From Streptomyces sp. LHD-70 (GTDB lineage Bacteria; Actinomycetota; Actinomycetes; Streptomycetales; Streptomycetaceae): DNA of 64,000 bases. The DNA is taken from the NCBI RefSeq assembly GCF_031157275.1, contig NZ_JAVIFW010000001.1:620001-684000 (forward strand), read 5' to 3'. The translations under genes and the position numbers were made by a program. The notes under the pieces are model-generated. The model was not told where the DNA came from and did no database searches. It saw only the letters and a program-made list of their open reading frames with translations. Position 1 is the stretch's first letter, and the number at the start of each line of letters is the position of its first letter. Below are positions 17,016 through 26,844 of the stretch, piece by piece.

Positions 17016-17367
17016 GCCGTCACGCTACCCGGCGTACGACGGACTCCAGGAGGCCTGTGGATAACTCCCTCACGTACCGTCGGAAGGGCTCGTTCCGCCG
17101 CCGCCGCCGACTCCTTGTCGGTATCTCTGGAGGGGGCGTCAGTTGCCCTTTCACGTGCGGTGTTGGGCCTCGGCGCAGGGTTTCGGCCACCCCTTCGGGT
17201 CGTGCAGCGGCGCGTTGGGCACCCTCCCCGCGCGACCCCAAATGGCGTCCAGTAGGGTTTGGTCCGCATAAACATCCAAACCCCTGCCCGTACAGGGTCC
17301 GGAGCCCGACCGACAGCATCACCGGCCGAGCCCGGCCGAGCGGGCGAGACTCTCGGGAAGGCGCTAC
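17016..17367. promoter_or_regulatory. Divergent regulatory gap between the desulfurase fusion and ctaC
   Basis: A 352-base gap with no credible ORF. An inverted repeat GGGTTTGG (17255-17262) and CCAAACCC (17276-17283), with arms offset by 21 bp (two helical turns), lies about 85 bases before the ctaC start in a locally A/T-rich patch. It is a candidate operator or 5' hairpin for the oxidase operon. Confidence 0.45.
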
Positions 17368-18327
17368 GTGAGTCCCAACGGCTCCGACCGCTCGTCGCGG
17401 CGCCCGATGCGGCGGAAGCTGCCGCAGGTGCTGACTGCGGGCCTGGTCCTGGCGACCGCGACCGGTTGCACATACAAGGACTTCCCTCGGCTTGGTATGC
17501 CCACCCCCGTCACGGAAGAGGCTCCTCGGATCCTCTCCCTGTGGCAGGGCTCGTGGGCCGCGGCGCTCGCCACCGGCGTGCTCGTGTGGGGCCTGATCCT
17601 GTGGAGCGTTGTCTTCCACCGGCGCAGCCGCACCAAGGTCGAGGTTCCTCCGCAGACCCGGTACAACATGCCCATCGAGGCGCTGTACACCGTGGTTCCG
17701 CTCATCATCGTTTCGGTGCTCTTCTACTTCACCGCACGCGATGAATCGAAGCTCCTCGCACTCTCCGACAAGCCGAAGCACACCGTGAACGTGGTGGGCT
17801 TCCAGTGGAGCTGGGGCTTCAACTACATCGAGAATGTCCCCGGTTCCGAAGGCGATGCCAAGGGCGACAAGGACCTCGCGGCGATTCCGGACAAGTTCCA
17901 GAAGGACTTCCCGGAGAACGCCGGCGGTGTCTACGACGTCGGTACGCCCGGCACCCGGAACCCGCAGAACGGCAACCCGGGCCCGACCCTGTGGCTGCCG
18001 AAGGGCGAGAAGGTCCGCTTCGTTCTGACTTCGCGTGACGTCATCCACTCCTTCTGGGTGGTGCCGTTCCTGATGAAGCAGGACGTCATTCCGGGCCACA
18101 CCAACACCTTCGAGGTGACCCCCAACAAGGAGGGCACCTTCATGGGCAAGTGCGCCGAGCTCTGCGGCGTCGACCACTCCCGGATGCTGTTCAACGTCAA
18201 GGTCGTCTCCCCGGAGCGCTACCAGCAGCATCTGAAGGAGCTGGCCGAGAAGGGGCAGACCGGCTACATCCCGTCCGGCATCGAGCAGACGGACCCGGCC
18301 AGGAATGCGGAGAAGAACCAACTGTGA
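17368..18327 (+). CDS. ctaC: Cytochrome c oxidase subunit II
   Basis: 319 residues. Lipoprotein signal with lipobox cysteine at 34 (LATATGC), two membrane helices (about 62-84 and 104-123), then the extracytoplasmic cupredoxin domain. The CuA ligands are visible: His227 (DVIHSFWVV), Cys262 and Cys266 ([13 protein letters not shown]), His270 and Met273. It accepts electrons from cytochrome c domains of QcrC and passes them to subunit I. An insertion at residues 158-200 is typical of the actinobacterial supercomplex. GTG start after GGAAGG; the stop overlaps the ctaD start. Confidence 0.96.
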   Translation: MSPNGSDRSSRRPMRRKLPQVLTAGLVLATATGCTYKDFPRLGMPTPVTEEAPRILSLWQGSWAAALATGVLVWGLILWSVVFHRRSRTKVEVPPQTRYNMPIEALYTVVPLIIVSVLFYFTARDESKLLALSDKPKHTVNVVGFQWSWGFNYIENVPGSEGDAKGDKDLAAIPDKFQKDFPENAGGVYDVGTPGTRNPQNGNPGPTLWLPKGEKVRFVLTSRDVIHSFWVVPFLMKQDVIPGHTNTFEVTPNKEGTFMGKCAELCGVDHSRMLFNVKVVSPERYQQHLKELAEKGQTGYIPSGIEQTDPARNAEKNQL

Positions 18328-20060
18328 GCATCCTCAACGAACCTCAGGGTGCTGCCGCAGCTGACGACTCGTACGAAAACGAGCTCCCGGTTCGGCGCAG
18401 GCAGCCCGGCAACGTGGTCGTGAAGTGGCTGACCACCACCGACCACAAGACGATCGGCACGCTTTACCTGGTCACGTCGTTCGCGTTCTTCTGCATCGGC
18501 GGTCTGATGGCGCTCTTCATGCGCGCCGAACTGGCCCGTCCCGGCACGCAGATCATGTCGAACGAGCAGTTCAACCAGGCGTTCACGATGCACGGCACGA
18601 TCATGCTGCTGATGTTCGCGACGCCGCTGTTCGCCGGATTCGCCAACTGGATCATGCCGCTGCAGATCGGCGCGCCCGACGTGGCGTTCCCGCGGCTGAA
18701 CATGTTCGCGTACTGGCTGTACCTCTTCGGCTCGCTGATCGCGGTGGGCGGATTCCTCACCCCGCAGGGTGCGGCCGACTTCGGCTGGTTCGCCTACTCC
18801 CCGCTCTCGGACGCGGTCCGTTCGCCGGGCATCGGCGCCGACATGTGGATCATGGGTCTGGCCTTCTCCGGCTTCGGCACGATCCTCGGCTCGGTCAACT
18901 TCATCACCACGATCATCTGCATGCGTGCCCCCGGCATGACGATGTTCCGGATGCCGATCTTCACCTGGAACGTGCTGCTTACCGGTGTGCTGGTCCTGCT
19001 CGCCTTCCCGGTGCTCGCGGCCGCGCTGTTCGCCCTGGAGGCGGACCGTAAATTCGGTGCGCATATCTTCGACGCGGCCAATGGCGGCGCCTTGTTGTGG
19101 CAACACCTCTTCTGGTTCTTCGGACACCCAGAGGTGTACATCATCGCCCTGCCATTCTTCGGAATCATTTCCGAGGTCATCCCGGTCTTCTCGCGCAAGC
19201 CGATGTTCGGTTACATGGGCCTGGTCGGCGCGACCATCGCGATCGCCGGTCTTTCGGTGACGGTGTGGGCGCACCACATGTACGTCACCGGTGGAGTGCT
19301 ACTACCGTTCTTCTCCTTCATGACGTTCCTGATCGCCGTGCCAACAGGCGTGAAGTTCTTCAACTGGATCGGAACGATGTGGAAGGGGTCCTTGAGTTTC
19401 GAGACCCCGATGCTCTGGGCCGTCGGCTTCCTGATCACCTTCACCTTCGGTGGTCTGACCGGCGTCATCCTGGCCTCGCCGCCGATGGACTTCCACGTCT
19501 CGGACTCGTACTTCGTCGTCGCGCACTTCCACTACGTGATCTTCGGAACCGTGGTCTTCGCGATGTTCTCCGGATTCCACTTCTGGTGGCCGAAGTTCAC
19601 CGGCAAGATGCTCGACGAGCGGCTCGGCAAGATCACGTTCTGGACGCTGTTCGTGGGCTTCCACGGCACGTTCCTGGTGCAGCACTGGCTCGGTGCCGAG
19701 GGTATGCCGCGGCGTTACGCGGACTACCTCGCGGCCGACGGCTTCACCGCCCTGAACACGATCTCGACGATCGCTTCGTTCGTCCTCGGTCTGTCGATGC
19801 TGCCGTTCATGTACAACGTCTGGAAGACGGCCAAGTACGGCAAGAAGATCGAGGTCGACGACCCCTGGGGCTACGGCCGTTCGCTCGAGTGGGCCACGTC
19901 CTGCCCGCCGCCGCGGCACAACTTCCTCACCCTGCCGCGGATCCGTTCCGAATCCCCGGCGTTCGACCTGCACCACCCTGAGATCGCGGCGCTCGAGCAG
20001 CTCGGTCACGGCAGCGACGAGGACAAGGCGCTCGCGGGCAGCAAGGAGGCCGGCAAGTGA
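18324..20060 (+). CDS. ctaD: Cytochrome c oxidase subunit I (aa3 type)
   Basis: 578 residues with twelve membrane helices. Metal ligands: His90 and His403 (heme a), His401 (heme a3), His268 with cross-linked Tyr272 (GHPEVYII), and His317-His318 (CuB). Lys344 ([10 protein letters not shown]) marks the K-channel, so this is an A-type proton-pumping oxidase reducing O2 to water. The GTG at 18324 overlaps the ctaC stop (GTGA), giving VSILNEPQG. Codon use is slightly less GC-biased than in the neighbours around 19050-19300. Confidence 0.97.
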   Translation: MSILNEPQGAAAADDSYENELPVRRRQPGNVVVKWLTTTDHKTIGTLYLVTSFAFFCIGGLMALFMRAELARPGTQIMSNEQFNQAFTMHGTIMLLMFATPLFAGFANWIMPLQIGAPDVAFPRLNMFAYWLYLFGSLIAVGGFLTPQGAADFGWFAYSPLSDAVRSPGIGADMWIMGLAFSGFGTILGSVNFITTIICMRAPGMTMFRMPIFTWNVLLTGVLVLLAFPVLAAALFALEADRKFGAHIFDAANGGALLWQHLFWFFGHPEVYIIALPFFGIISEVIPVFSRKPMFGYMGLVGATIAIAGLSVTVWAHHMYVTGGVLLPFFSFMTFLIAVPTGVKFFNWIGTMWKGSLSFETPMLWAVGFLITFTFGGLTGVILASPPMDFHVSDSYFVVAHFHYVIFGTVVFAMFSGFHFWWPKFTGKMLDERLGKITFWTLFVGFHGTFLVQHWLGAEGMPRRYADYLAADGFTALNTISTIASFVLGLSMLPFMYNVWKTAKYGKKIEVDDPWGYGRSLEWATSCPPPRHNFLTLPRIRSESPAFDLHHPEIAALEQLGHGSDEDKALAGSKEAGK

Positions 20061-20455
20061 AGATCCAGGGCAAGATGTTCATCTGGCTGAGCGTCTTCGT
20101 CCTCGCCATGGCGATCGTCTATGGCGTGTGGTCGAAGGAGCCGGCCGGTACCACGGCGCTCTTCCTGGCCTTCGGGCTCTGCGTGATGATCGGCTACTAC
20201 CTGGCCTTCACGGCCCGGCGGGTCGACGCCATGGCGCAGGACAACAAGGAGGCCGACGTCGCGGACGAGGCCGGCGAGGTGGGCTTCTTCAGCCCGCACA
20301 GCTGGCAGCCGCTCTCCCTGGCCGTCGGCGGCGCGCTCGCCTTCATGGGCGTCGTGTTCGGCTGGTGGCTGATGTACTTCTCCGCTCCGCTGCTCCTGGT
20401 CGGTCTGTGGGGCTGGGTGTACGAGTACTACCGCGGCGAGAACCAGAACCAGTGA
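20057..20455 (+). CDS. ctaF: Cytochrome c oxidase subunit IV (actinobacterial CtaF)
   Basis: 132 residues with four hydrophobic helices (about 7-25, 31-50, 88-105 and 108-122) and a short acidic loop between helices two and three. This small subunit is specific to actinobacterial aa3 oxidases. GTG start overlaps the ctaD stop; the operon ctaC-ctaD-ctaF ends at the hairpin 20476-20522. Confidence 0.93.
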   Translation: MKIQGKMFIWLSVFVLAMAIVYGVWSKEPAGTTALFLAFGLCVMIGYYLAFTARRVDAMAQDNKEADVADEAGEVGFFSPHSWQPLSLAVGGALAFMGVVFGWWLMYFSAPLLLVGLWGWVYEYYRGENQNQ

Positions 20456-20475
20456 GCCGCTAGCACGTAGCACCG

Positions 20476-20522
20476 CAAGAGGGGCCCGGACACTCCGTGA
20501 AGGAGCGTCCGGGCCCCTCTTG
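20476..20522 (+). terminator. Terminator of the ctaCDF operon
   Basis: A 16-bp perfect stem (20476-20491 with 20507-20522), with an inner CTCC/GGAG extension, starts about 20 bases after the ctaF stop. Confidence 0.85.
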
Positions 20523-20594
20523 TGCAGTAACTCATGGCCCCTCGTATGGCCCACTCGGCGCGCCGCTGCCGACGAATCTCCATAGCGTGTGCTC

Positions 20595-21842
20595 ATGAGC
20601 AACTCACCGCGCATCACCACGGTTATGAGCTGCACAGTGCTGGTCGTCGCGCTCGGCGCGGGAGCGACCGCGTGCGGCAGCTCCGACGGCCATCCGCTCT
20701 CGGCGAAGCCCTACGACGCGGCCGGCCAGATCGCCTTCAACGGGCCCGACGGCGGTACGAAGAAGGCGGATCCGGAGAAGCCCCTGGAGGTGACCGCCCA
20801 GGGCGAGGAGGGACGTATCACGGACGTCACGGCCACCGACTCGCTCGGCCGTTACGTCGCGGGCGAACTCTCCGCCGACGGCACCCGCTGGCACAGCACG
20901 AGCCCGCTCGCGGCCGGCGTGCACTACACGGTGAAGGTCAGCACCGAGGACGAGGACGGGGCGCCCGGAACCAAGCTCCTCAGCTTCGACACGGACACCC
21001 CCAAGAAGAAGCTCCTGAAGGTCGAGTTCGGCCCGGAGAAGGGCACGTACGGCGTCGGACAGCCCGTCACCGCGAAGCTCAGCAAGGCCGTCAAGGGCAA
21101 GGAGGCCAGGTCGATCGTCGAACGCGCCCTGACCGTCCGCTCCGTGCCCGCGGCCCAGGGCTCCTGGCACTGGGTCGACAGCAAGACGCTGCACTACCGC
21201 CCGAAGGACTACTGGCCCACCAAGGCCACCGTCGAGGTCCGCTCCAACCTCGAGGGCATCAAGGTCAGCGACAGCCTGTGGGGCACCGACACCAAGCCCG
21301 TGAAGTTCAAGACGGGCGACCGCGTCGAGGCCGTCGTGGACGCCGGCTCGCACACCATGACGGTCTACCGCAACGGCGAGGAGATCAACTCCGTGCCGGT
21401 CACCACCGGCAAGCCCGGCTACTCCACGCGCAACGGCGTCAAGGTCGTCCTCGGCCAGGAGTACGCGGTCCGCATGACCAGCGCCAGCATCGGCGCCTCG
21501 GACTTCTACGACAAGATGGTGTACTACGCGACCCGCGTCACCGACACCGGCGAGTATCTGCACGCCGCGCCCTGGTCCGCCGGCTCGCACGGCTTCGCCA
21601 ACACCAGCCACGGCTGCGTGGGCATGAGCACCGGCAACGCCGCCTGGCTGTACGAGACCCTGCGCCAGGGCGACATCGTCAAGACGGTCAACAGCTACGG
21701 CGAGGACATGCCCACCTTCGGCAACGGCCTCGGCGACTGGAACATGGACTGGAAGGACTGGCGCAAGGGCAGCGTGCTCCTCGCCGACACCCGCGAGGGC
21801 CAGTCCCCGGTCGACTCGGCCCGCCTGCGCCCACAGGTCTGA
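20595..21842 (+). CDS. L,D-transpeptidase lipoprotein with Ig-like domains
   Basis: About 415 residues. Signal peptide with lipobox (GAGATAC) near residue 27, two Ig-like domains (about 45-140 and 145-255), and a YkuD catalytic domain ending in [14 protein letters not shown] with the nucleophilic cysteine and its histidine. These enzymes form 3-3 cross-links in peptidoglycan or attach proteins, outside the membrane. A C-terminal extension follows ([14 protein letters not shown]), as in mycobacterial Ldt proteins. ATG at 20595; a GTG two codons earlier is possible. It separates ctaCDF from ctaE-qcrCAB. Confidence 0.92.
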   Translation: MSNSPRITTVMSCTVLVVALGAGATACGSSDGHPLSAKPYDAAGQIAFNGPDGGTKKADPEKPLEVTAQGEEGRITDVTATDSLGRYVAGELSADGTRWHSTSPLAAGVHYTVKVSTEDEDGAPGTKLLSFDTDTPKKKLLKVEFGPEKGTYGVGQPVTAKLSKAVKGKEARSIVERALTVRSVPAAQGSWHWVDSKTLHYRPKDYWPTKATVEVRSNLEGIKVSDSLWGTDTKPVKFKTGDRVEAVVDAGSHTMTVYRNGEEINSVPVTTGKPGYSTRNGVKVVLGQEYAVRMTSASIGASDFYDKMVYYATRVTDTGEYLHAAPWSAGSHGFANTSHGCVGMSTGNAAWLYETLRQGDIVKTVNSYGEDMPTFGNGLGDWNMDWKDWRKGSVLLADTREGQSPVDSARLRPQV

Positions 21843-21927
21843 ACCGCCCGGAATGCCCGACACCCCTGCCCCGTACGGCGATCGGCGCGTACGAGGCAGG
21901 GGTGGCGGTCGGACCGGGGGAGCGGCC

Positions 21928-22329
21928 TCAGGTGGTCGTGGCCGGGCGGCGGCGCAGCAGGGCGGCCAGGGAGTCCGCGAACTCGACCGGGTCCACGGGC
22001 AGCGTCACCGCCGCCTCCGCACGGCTCCACGTGGCCAGCCAGGCGTCCTGAGGGCGGCCGATGAGCAGCAGCACCGGCGGGGCCTGGAAGACCTCGTCCT
22101 TGATCTGCCGGCACACGCCCATACCGCCCGCGGGCACCGCCTCGCCGTCCAGGACGCAGACGTCCACGCCGCCGCGCTGCAGTTCCTTGAGGACCGCGGC
22201 CTGGGTCGCGCACTCGATGAACTCGACCCGGGGAACGTCCGCGGCCGGCCTGCGTCCCGTCGCCAACCGCACTTGCTCGCGGGTGTTCGCGTTGTCGCTG
22301 TAGACCAGGACCGTGGCGGTCGACTTCAT
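21928..22329 (-). CDS. Degenerate receiver-domain protein (pseudo-response regulator)
   Basis: 133 residues, one CheY-like domain and nothing else. The first strand reads [16 protein letters not shown], so one of the two acidic residues is lost. The acceptor Asp is present ([15 protein letters not shown]). The switch Thr/Ser position lies in LLIGRPQD and the conserved Lys is Leu ([11 protein letters not shown]). It probably cannot switch by normal phosphorylation and may act as a protein-protein module. ATG start with GCGGAG upstream. It is divergent from ctaE and convergent with the L,D-transpeptidase; conserved at this place in Streptomyces as far as I recall. Confidence 0.8.
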   Translation of the reverse strand: MKSTATVLVYSDNANTREQVRLATGRRPAADVPRVEFIECATQAAVLKELQRGGVDVCVLDGEAVPAGGMGVCRQIKDEVFQAPPVLLLIGRPQDAWLATWSRAEAAVTLPVDPVEFADSLAALLRRRPATTT

Positions 22330-22511
22330 GGTTGCTCCGCTTCGTCGAGGTGCAAGGCCCGGCCGGTCGACTCGGGGCCGATGCGCGGATGCTACTCCGT
22401 CCGACACCCTGTCAACACCGGTACGAACAGGCCGCTGATGGGCCATCCGGGCTGGACATGGGCGGGGAACACTCCGAACGGCACCCCCCGGAGTGAGGGC
22501 TGGATAAGCGA

Positions 22512-22527
22512 CCGACATAATGTCGGC
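22512..22527 (+). promoter_or_regulatory. Palindromic -10 region of the ctaE-qcrCAB operon
   Basis: CCGACAT-A-ATGTCGG (22512-22526) is a perfect 15-bp palindrome containing CATAAT (22516-22521). Transcription starting 7 bases later would begin on the GTG at 22528, so the mRNA may be leaderless; no ribosome site is present. Confidence 0.5.
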
Positions 22528-23139
22528 GTGGCGACAGCAATGACAGTAGACAAGGGGCACGCGCACCCGTCGGTCAATCGACCGAACCTCACCAGCGTCG
22601 GAACCATCATCTGGTTGAGTTCCGAGCTGATGTTCTTCGCGGCCCTCTTCGCGATGTACTTCACCCTTCGTTCGGTCACGGGTGCCGAACACTGGAAGGA
22701 AATGGCCTCGGCCCTGAACTTCCCCTTCTCGGCGACGAACACCACGATCCTGGTGCTCTCCTCGCTCACCTGCCAGCTCGGCGTCTTCGCCGCCGAGCGC
22801 GGTGATGTGAAGAAGCTCCGGTCCTGGTTCATCGTGACCTTCATCATGGGCGCGATCTTCATCGGCGGTCAGGTCTTCGAGTACACCGAGCTGGTCAAGC
22901 ACGAGGGCCTCTCGCTCTCGTCCGACCCGTACGGCTCGGTGTTCTACCTGACCACCGGCTTCCACGGCTTGCACGTGACAGGCGGTCTGATCGCCTTCCT
23001 GCTGGTTCTCGGCAGGACGTACGCGGCCAAGAGGTTCACTCACGAGCAGGCAACCTCCGCCATCGTCGTGTCCTACTACTGGCACTTCGTCGATGTCGTC
23101 TGGATCGGCCTCTTCGCCACGATCTACATGATCAAGTAA
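22528..23139 (+). CDS. ctaE: Cytochrome c oxidase subunit III
   Basis: 203 residues with five membrane helices. Family motifs include [38 protein letters not shown], and the C-terminal HGLHVTGG and [14 protein letters not shown]. Subunit III stabilises the oxidase and helps supply protons or oxygen. The GTG at 22528 gives [10 protein letters not shown]; no Shine-Dalgarno precedes it. First gene of the ctaE-qcrC-qcrA-qcrB operon, separated from the other oxidase genes by two reading frames. Confidence 0.96.
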   Translation: MATAMTVDKGHAHPSVNRPNLTSVGTIIWLSSELMFFAALFAMYFTLRSVTGAEHWKEMASALNFPFSATNTTILVLSSLTCQLGVFAAERGDVKKLRSWFIVTFIMGAIFIGGQVFEYTELVKHEGLSLSSDPYGSVFYLTTGFHGLHVTGGLIAFLLVLGRTYAAKRFTHEQATSAIVVSYYWHFVDVVWIGLFATIYMIK

Positions 23140-23228
23140 CCGGGCCGGGGTTCTCACTACCGACGACCCCGCAGCCCGACCACATTCCAGAAGCATCGAC
23201 GCAGAAGATCCTGACACCGGGGTAATCC

Positions 23229-24038
23229 GTGAAAAAGCTCTCCGCACGACGACGCCATCCGCTGGCGGCGGTCGTCGTCCTACTCCTCGCGCTGGCGGCC
23301 ACCGGGGGGCTGTACGCCGCGTTCGCACCCGCGGACAAGGCGCAGGCCGATGAAACCGCCCAGTCCCTCGCCATCGACGAGGGCAAGAAGCTCTACGCCG
23401 TCGGCTGCGCCAGCTGCCACGGCACCGGCGGTCAGGGCACGTCCGACGGCCCGAGCCTCGTGGGCGTCGGCGCCGCAGCGGTGGACTTCCAGGTGGGCAC
23501 CGGCCGTATGCCGGCCCAGCAGCCCGGCGCCCAGGTGCCGAAGAAGAAGAACATCTACACGCAGGCCGAGATCGACCAGCTCGCCGCGTACGTGGCTGCG
23601 CTCGGTGCCGGTCCCTCGGTGCCGACCGACAAGCAGTACAACCCCGAGGGCGCCGACATCGGCAAGGGTGGCGAACTGTTCCGCAGCAACTGCGCGCAGT
23701 GCCACAACTTCACCGGTGAGGGTGGCGCCCTGACGCACGGCAAGTTCGCGCCGACCCTCGAGGATGTGTCTCCGAAGCACATCTACGAGGCCATGCAGAC
23801 CGGCCCGCAGAACATGCCGTCCTTCCCCGACACGACGATGCCGGAGAAGGAGAAGAAGGACATCATCGCGTACATCGACGCGGTCAACAGTGACAAGACC
23901 GCCAGCCCCGGCGGGCTCAAGCTGGGCGGCCTCGGCCCCGTCAGCGAGGGCCTGTTCGCCTGGATCTTCGGTCTCGGCACGCTGATCGCGGTCGCCGTCT
24001 GGGTAGCCGCTCGGACCGCAAAGGCCAAGAAGTCATGA
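23229..24038 (+). CDS. qcrC: Di-heme cytochrome c subunit of the bc1 complex
   Basis: 269 residues. N-terminal membrane anchor (residues 12-34), two c-type heme sites (Cys60-Cys63-His64 in CASCHGTGGQG; Cys155-Cys158-His159 in CAQCHNFTG) with distal methionines in GRMPAQQ and QNMPSFPD, and a C-terminal membrane helix (about 243-262). It links the Rieske centre directly to CuA, replacing soluble cytochrome c. GTG start; stop overlaps qcrA. Confidence 0.97.
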   Translation: MKKLSARRRHPLAAVVVLLLALAATGGLYAAFAPADKAQADETAQSLAIDEGKKLYAVGCASCHGTGGQGTSDGPSLVGVGAAAVDFQVGTGRMPAQQPGAQVPKKKNIYTQAEIDQLAAYVAALGAGPSVPTDKQYNPEGADIGKGGELFRSNCAQCHNFTGEGGALTHGKFAPTLEDVSPKHIYEAMQTGPQNMPSFPDTTMPEKEKKDIIAYIDAVNSDKTASPGGLKLGGLGPVSEGLFAWIFGLGTLIAVAVWVAARTAKAKKS

Positions 24039-25090
24039 GTAGCCAAGACATTCCAGAAGAGAACCTGCCGAGCGAGCAGGACGCTGCCGGGCACACCCTG
24101 CAGAAGACCGCGGACGACCCGTTCGCGGACCCGGGTCTGCCCCCGCACGAGCACCGGGTCCAGGACGTCGACGAGCGGGCCGCCAAGGGCTCCGAGCGTA
24201 CGGTCGCCCTGCTGTTCACGATCTCGATGCTCGCCACCATCGGCTTCATCGCCTCGTACGTGGCCTTCCCGGTCGAGAAGATCGTCTACATCTGGCCGCT
24301 CGGGCACATCAGCGCGCTGAACTTCGCCCTGGGTATCACCCTGGGGATCGCGCTCTTCTGCATCGGCGCGGGCGCGGTCCACTGGGCCCGTACCCTGATG
24401 TCCGACGTGGAGATCGTCGACGAGCGGCACGCGATCGCGGCCGAGCCCGAGGTCCGCGCCAAGGTCATGTCCGACTTCGCGGCCGGTGCCGAGGAGTCCG
24501 GCTTCGGCCGGCGCAAGCTGATCCGCAACACGATGTTCGGCGCCATGGCCCTCGTGCCGCTCTCCGGCGTCGTACTCCTGCGTGACCTCGGTCCGCTGCC
24601 CGAGGACAAGCTGCGGCACACGCGCTGGGCCAAGGGCAAGATGCTCGTGAACATGAACACGCACGAGCCGCTGCGTCCGGCGGACGTCGCCGTGGGTTCG
24701 CTGACCTTCGCCATGCCCGAGGGCATGACGGAGCACGACCACGACTTCCAGACCGAGATCGCCAAGGCCGCCCTGATGATCGTCCGCATCCAGCCGGACG
24801 ACATCAAGGACAAGCGCGAGCTCGAGTGGTCGCACGAGGGCATCGTGGCCTACTCGAAGATCTGCACCCACGTGGGCTGCCCGATCTCCCTGTACGAGCA
24901 GCAGACGCACCACGCCCTCTGCCCGTGCCACCAGTCCACCTTCGACCTCGCCGACGGTGCCCGAGTGATCTTCGGCCCGGCCGGTCACGCCCTGCCGCAG
25001 CTGCGCATCGGTGTGAACGAGGAGGGCTACCTCGAGGCGCTCGGCGACTTCGATGAGCCCGTCGGTCCTTCCTTCTGGGAGCGCGGATGA
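24035..25090 (+). CDS. qcrA: Rieske iron-sulfur subunit of the bc1 complex
   Basis: 351 residues. Three membrane helices (about 56-78, 90-118 and 165-183) precede the Rieske domain. Ligands are Cys277 and His279 (CTHVGC) and Cys296 and His299 (CPCHQS), with Cys282 and Cys298 as the disulfide pair. It shuttles electrons from menaquinol to QcrC. The long N-terminus is usual for actinobacteria. ATGA overlaps at both ends show tight coupling. Confidence 0.97.
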   Translation: MSSQDIPEENLPSEQDAAGHTLQKTADDPFADPGLPPHEHRVQDVDERAAKGSERTVALLFTISMLATIGFIASYVAFPVEKIVYIWPLGHISALNFALGITLGIALFCIGAGAVHWARTLMSDVEIVDERHAIAAEPEVRAKVMSDFAAGAEESGFGRRKLIRNTMFGAMALVPLSGVVLLRDLGPLPEDKLRHTRWAKGKMLVNMNTHEPLRPADVAVGSLTFAMPEGMTEHDHDFQTEIAKAALMIVRIQPDDIKDKRELEWSHEGIVAYSKICTHVGCPISLYEQQTHHALCPCHQSTFDLADGARVIFGPAGHALPQLRIGVNEEGYLEALGDFDEPVGPSFWERG

Positions 25091-26715
25091 GCGACAACGC
25101 AAGCAACACGAGGAAGGCACCGGCCGGCGAGCGCGTAGCCGACTGGGCCGACGGCCGGCTGGGGATCTACTCCCTGGCCAAGGCCAACATGCGGAAGATC
25201 TTCCCGGACCACTGGTCCTTCATGCTGGGCGAGGTCTGCCTCTACAGCTTCATCATCATCATCCTCACGGGTGTGTACCTGACGCTGTTCTTCCACCCGT
25301 CGATGAACGAGGTGGAGTACGCGGGCAGTTACGTCCCGCTGCAGGGTCAGCTGATGTCCGAGGCCTTCAACTCGACGATGCACATCAGCTTCGAGGTCCG
25401 CGGTGGTCTGCTGATCCGGCAGATCCACCACTGGGCCGCGCTGATCTTCGTCGCGGCGATGCTCGTGCACATGATGCGCGTCTTCTTCACCGGCGCGTTC
25501 CGCAAGCCGCGCGAGGTCAACTGGCTGTTCGGCTTCCTGCTGCTCGTGCTCGGCATGTTCACCGGCTTCACCGGCTACTCGCTCCCGGACGACCTGCTGT
25601 CCGGTACGGGTGTCCGCTTCATGCAGGGCGCCGTGCTGTCCGTCCCGATCGTCGGCACGTACCTGTCGATGTTCCTGTTCGGCGGCGAGTTCCCCGGCGG
25701 CGACTTCGTGGCCCGGTTCTACTCGGTGCACATCCTGCTGCTGCCCGGCATCATGATGGGCCTGCTCGTGGCCCACCTGATCCTGGTCTTCTACCACAAG
25801 CACACCCAGTTCGCGGGTCCCGGCCGGACCAACAAGAACGTGGTCGGCATGCCGCTGCTCCCGGTCTACATGGCCAAGGCCGGTGGCTTCTTCTTCCTGG
25901 TCTTCGGAGTCATCGCCGTCGTCTCCGCGATCGCGACGATCAACCCGATCTGGGCGATCGGCCCGTACCGGCCGGACCAAGTGTCCACCGGTGCGCAGCC
26001 AGACTGGTACATGGGCTTCTCCGAAGGCCTGATCCGTGTCATGCCGGGCTGGGAGATCAACCTGTGGGGTCACACGCTCGCCCTGGGTGTGTTCATCCCG
26101 CTGATGATCATCTTCCCGCTGGTCCTCGTGTCGATCGCGGTCTACCCGTTCATCGAGTCCTGGGTCACCGGGGACAAGCGCGAGCACCACATCCTGGACC
26201 GCCCGCGCAACGCCCCCACCCGTACGGGCTTCGGTGTCGCGTGGCTGACCTGGTACTTCGTCATGCTCGTCGGTGGTGGAAACGACCTCTGGGCGACCCA
26301 CTTCCACCTGTCGATCAACTCGATCACCTGGTTCGTCCGGATCGCGTTCTTCGTCGCTCCCGTCCTCGCGTTCATCATCACCAAGCGGATCTGCCTGGGT
26401 CTGCAGCGGCGCGACAAGGAGAAGGTGCTGCACGGGCGCGAGTCCGGCATCATCAAGCGCCTGCCGCACGGCGAGTTCATCGAGGTGCACGAGCCGCTCA
26501 ACCAGGAGCAGCTGCACACCCTCACCGCGCACGACCAGTACAAGCCGGTCGAACTCGGCCCCGAGGTCGACGAGAACGGCGTCAAGCGCAAGGTGTCGCG
26601 CGGCGAGAAGCTCCGGGCCAAGCTCTCCAAGGGCTACTACGGGGAGGACCACCAGATCCCCAAGCCCACGGCGGACGAGTACAAGGAGATCACCAGCGGC
26701 CACGGCCACCACTGA
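25087..26715 (+). CDS. qcrB: Cytochrome b subunit of the bc1 complex
   Basis: 542 residues. Heme b ligand histidines lie in RQIHHWAALIFVAAMLVHMM and in FYSVHILLLPGIMMGLLVAHL. The quinol-site segment (GPYRPDQVSTGAQPDWYMGF) contains the PDWY form of the family's PEWY motif. After eight helices there is a polar C-terminal extension of about 120 residues, as in other actinobacteria. It oxidises menaquinol and is the target of QcrB inhibitors in mycobacteria. Last gene of the operon. Confidence 0.97.
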   Translation: MSDNASNTRKAPAGERVADWADGRLGIYSLAKANMRKIFPDHWSFMLGEVCLYSFIIIILTGVYLTLFFHPSMNEVEYAGSYVPLQGQLMSEAFNSTMHISFEVRGGLLIRQIHHWAALIFVAAMLVHMMRVFFTGAFRKPREVNWLFGFLLLVLGMFTGFTGYSLPDDLLSGTGVRFMQGAVLSVPIVGTYLSMFLFGGEFPGGDFVARFYSVHILLLPGIMMGLLVAHLILVFYHKHTQFAGPGRTNKNVVGMPLLPVYMAKAGGFFFLVFGVIAVVSAIATINPIWAIGPYRPDQVSTGAQPDWYMGFSEGLIRVMPGWEINLWGHTLALGVFIPLMIIFPLVLVSIAVYPFIESWVTGDKREHHILDRPRNAPTRTGFGVAWLTWYFVMLVGGGNDLWATHFHLSINSITWFVRIAFFVAPVLAFIITKRICLGLQRRDKEKVLHGRESGIIKRLPHGEFIEVHEPLNQEQLHTLTAHDQYKPVELGPEVDENGVKRKVSRGEKLRAKLSKGYYGEDHQIPKPTADEYKEITSGHGHH

Positions 26716-26746
26716 TCCCCGTCAGCTGTAGCTGAACGCCACGGCG

Positions 26747-26777
26747 AGAGCCCCGTCCATTCAACGGACGGGGCTCT
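26747..26777 (+). terminator. Terminator of the ctaE-qcrCAB operon
   Basis: A perfect 12-bp stem (26747-26758 with 26766-26777) and 7-base loop, followed by tttg. Confidence 0.88.
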
Positions 26778-26844
26778 TTGCCGTCCCCGGGCTTGGCTAG
26801 GCTGGGCCCACACCCATCACGTACGTACGAGACCAGGAGTAGCC

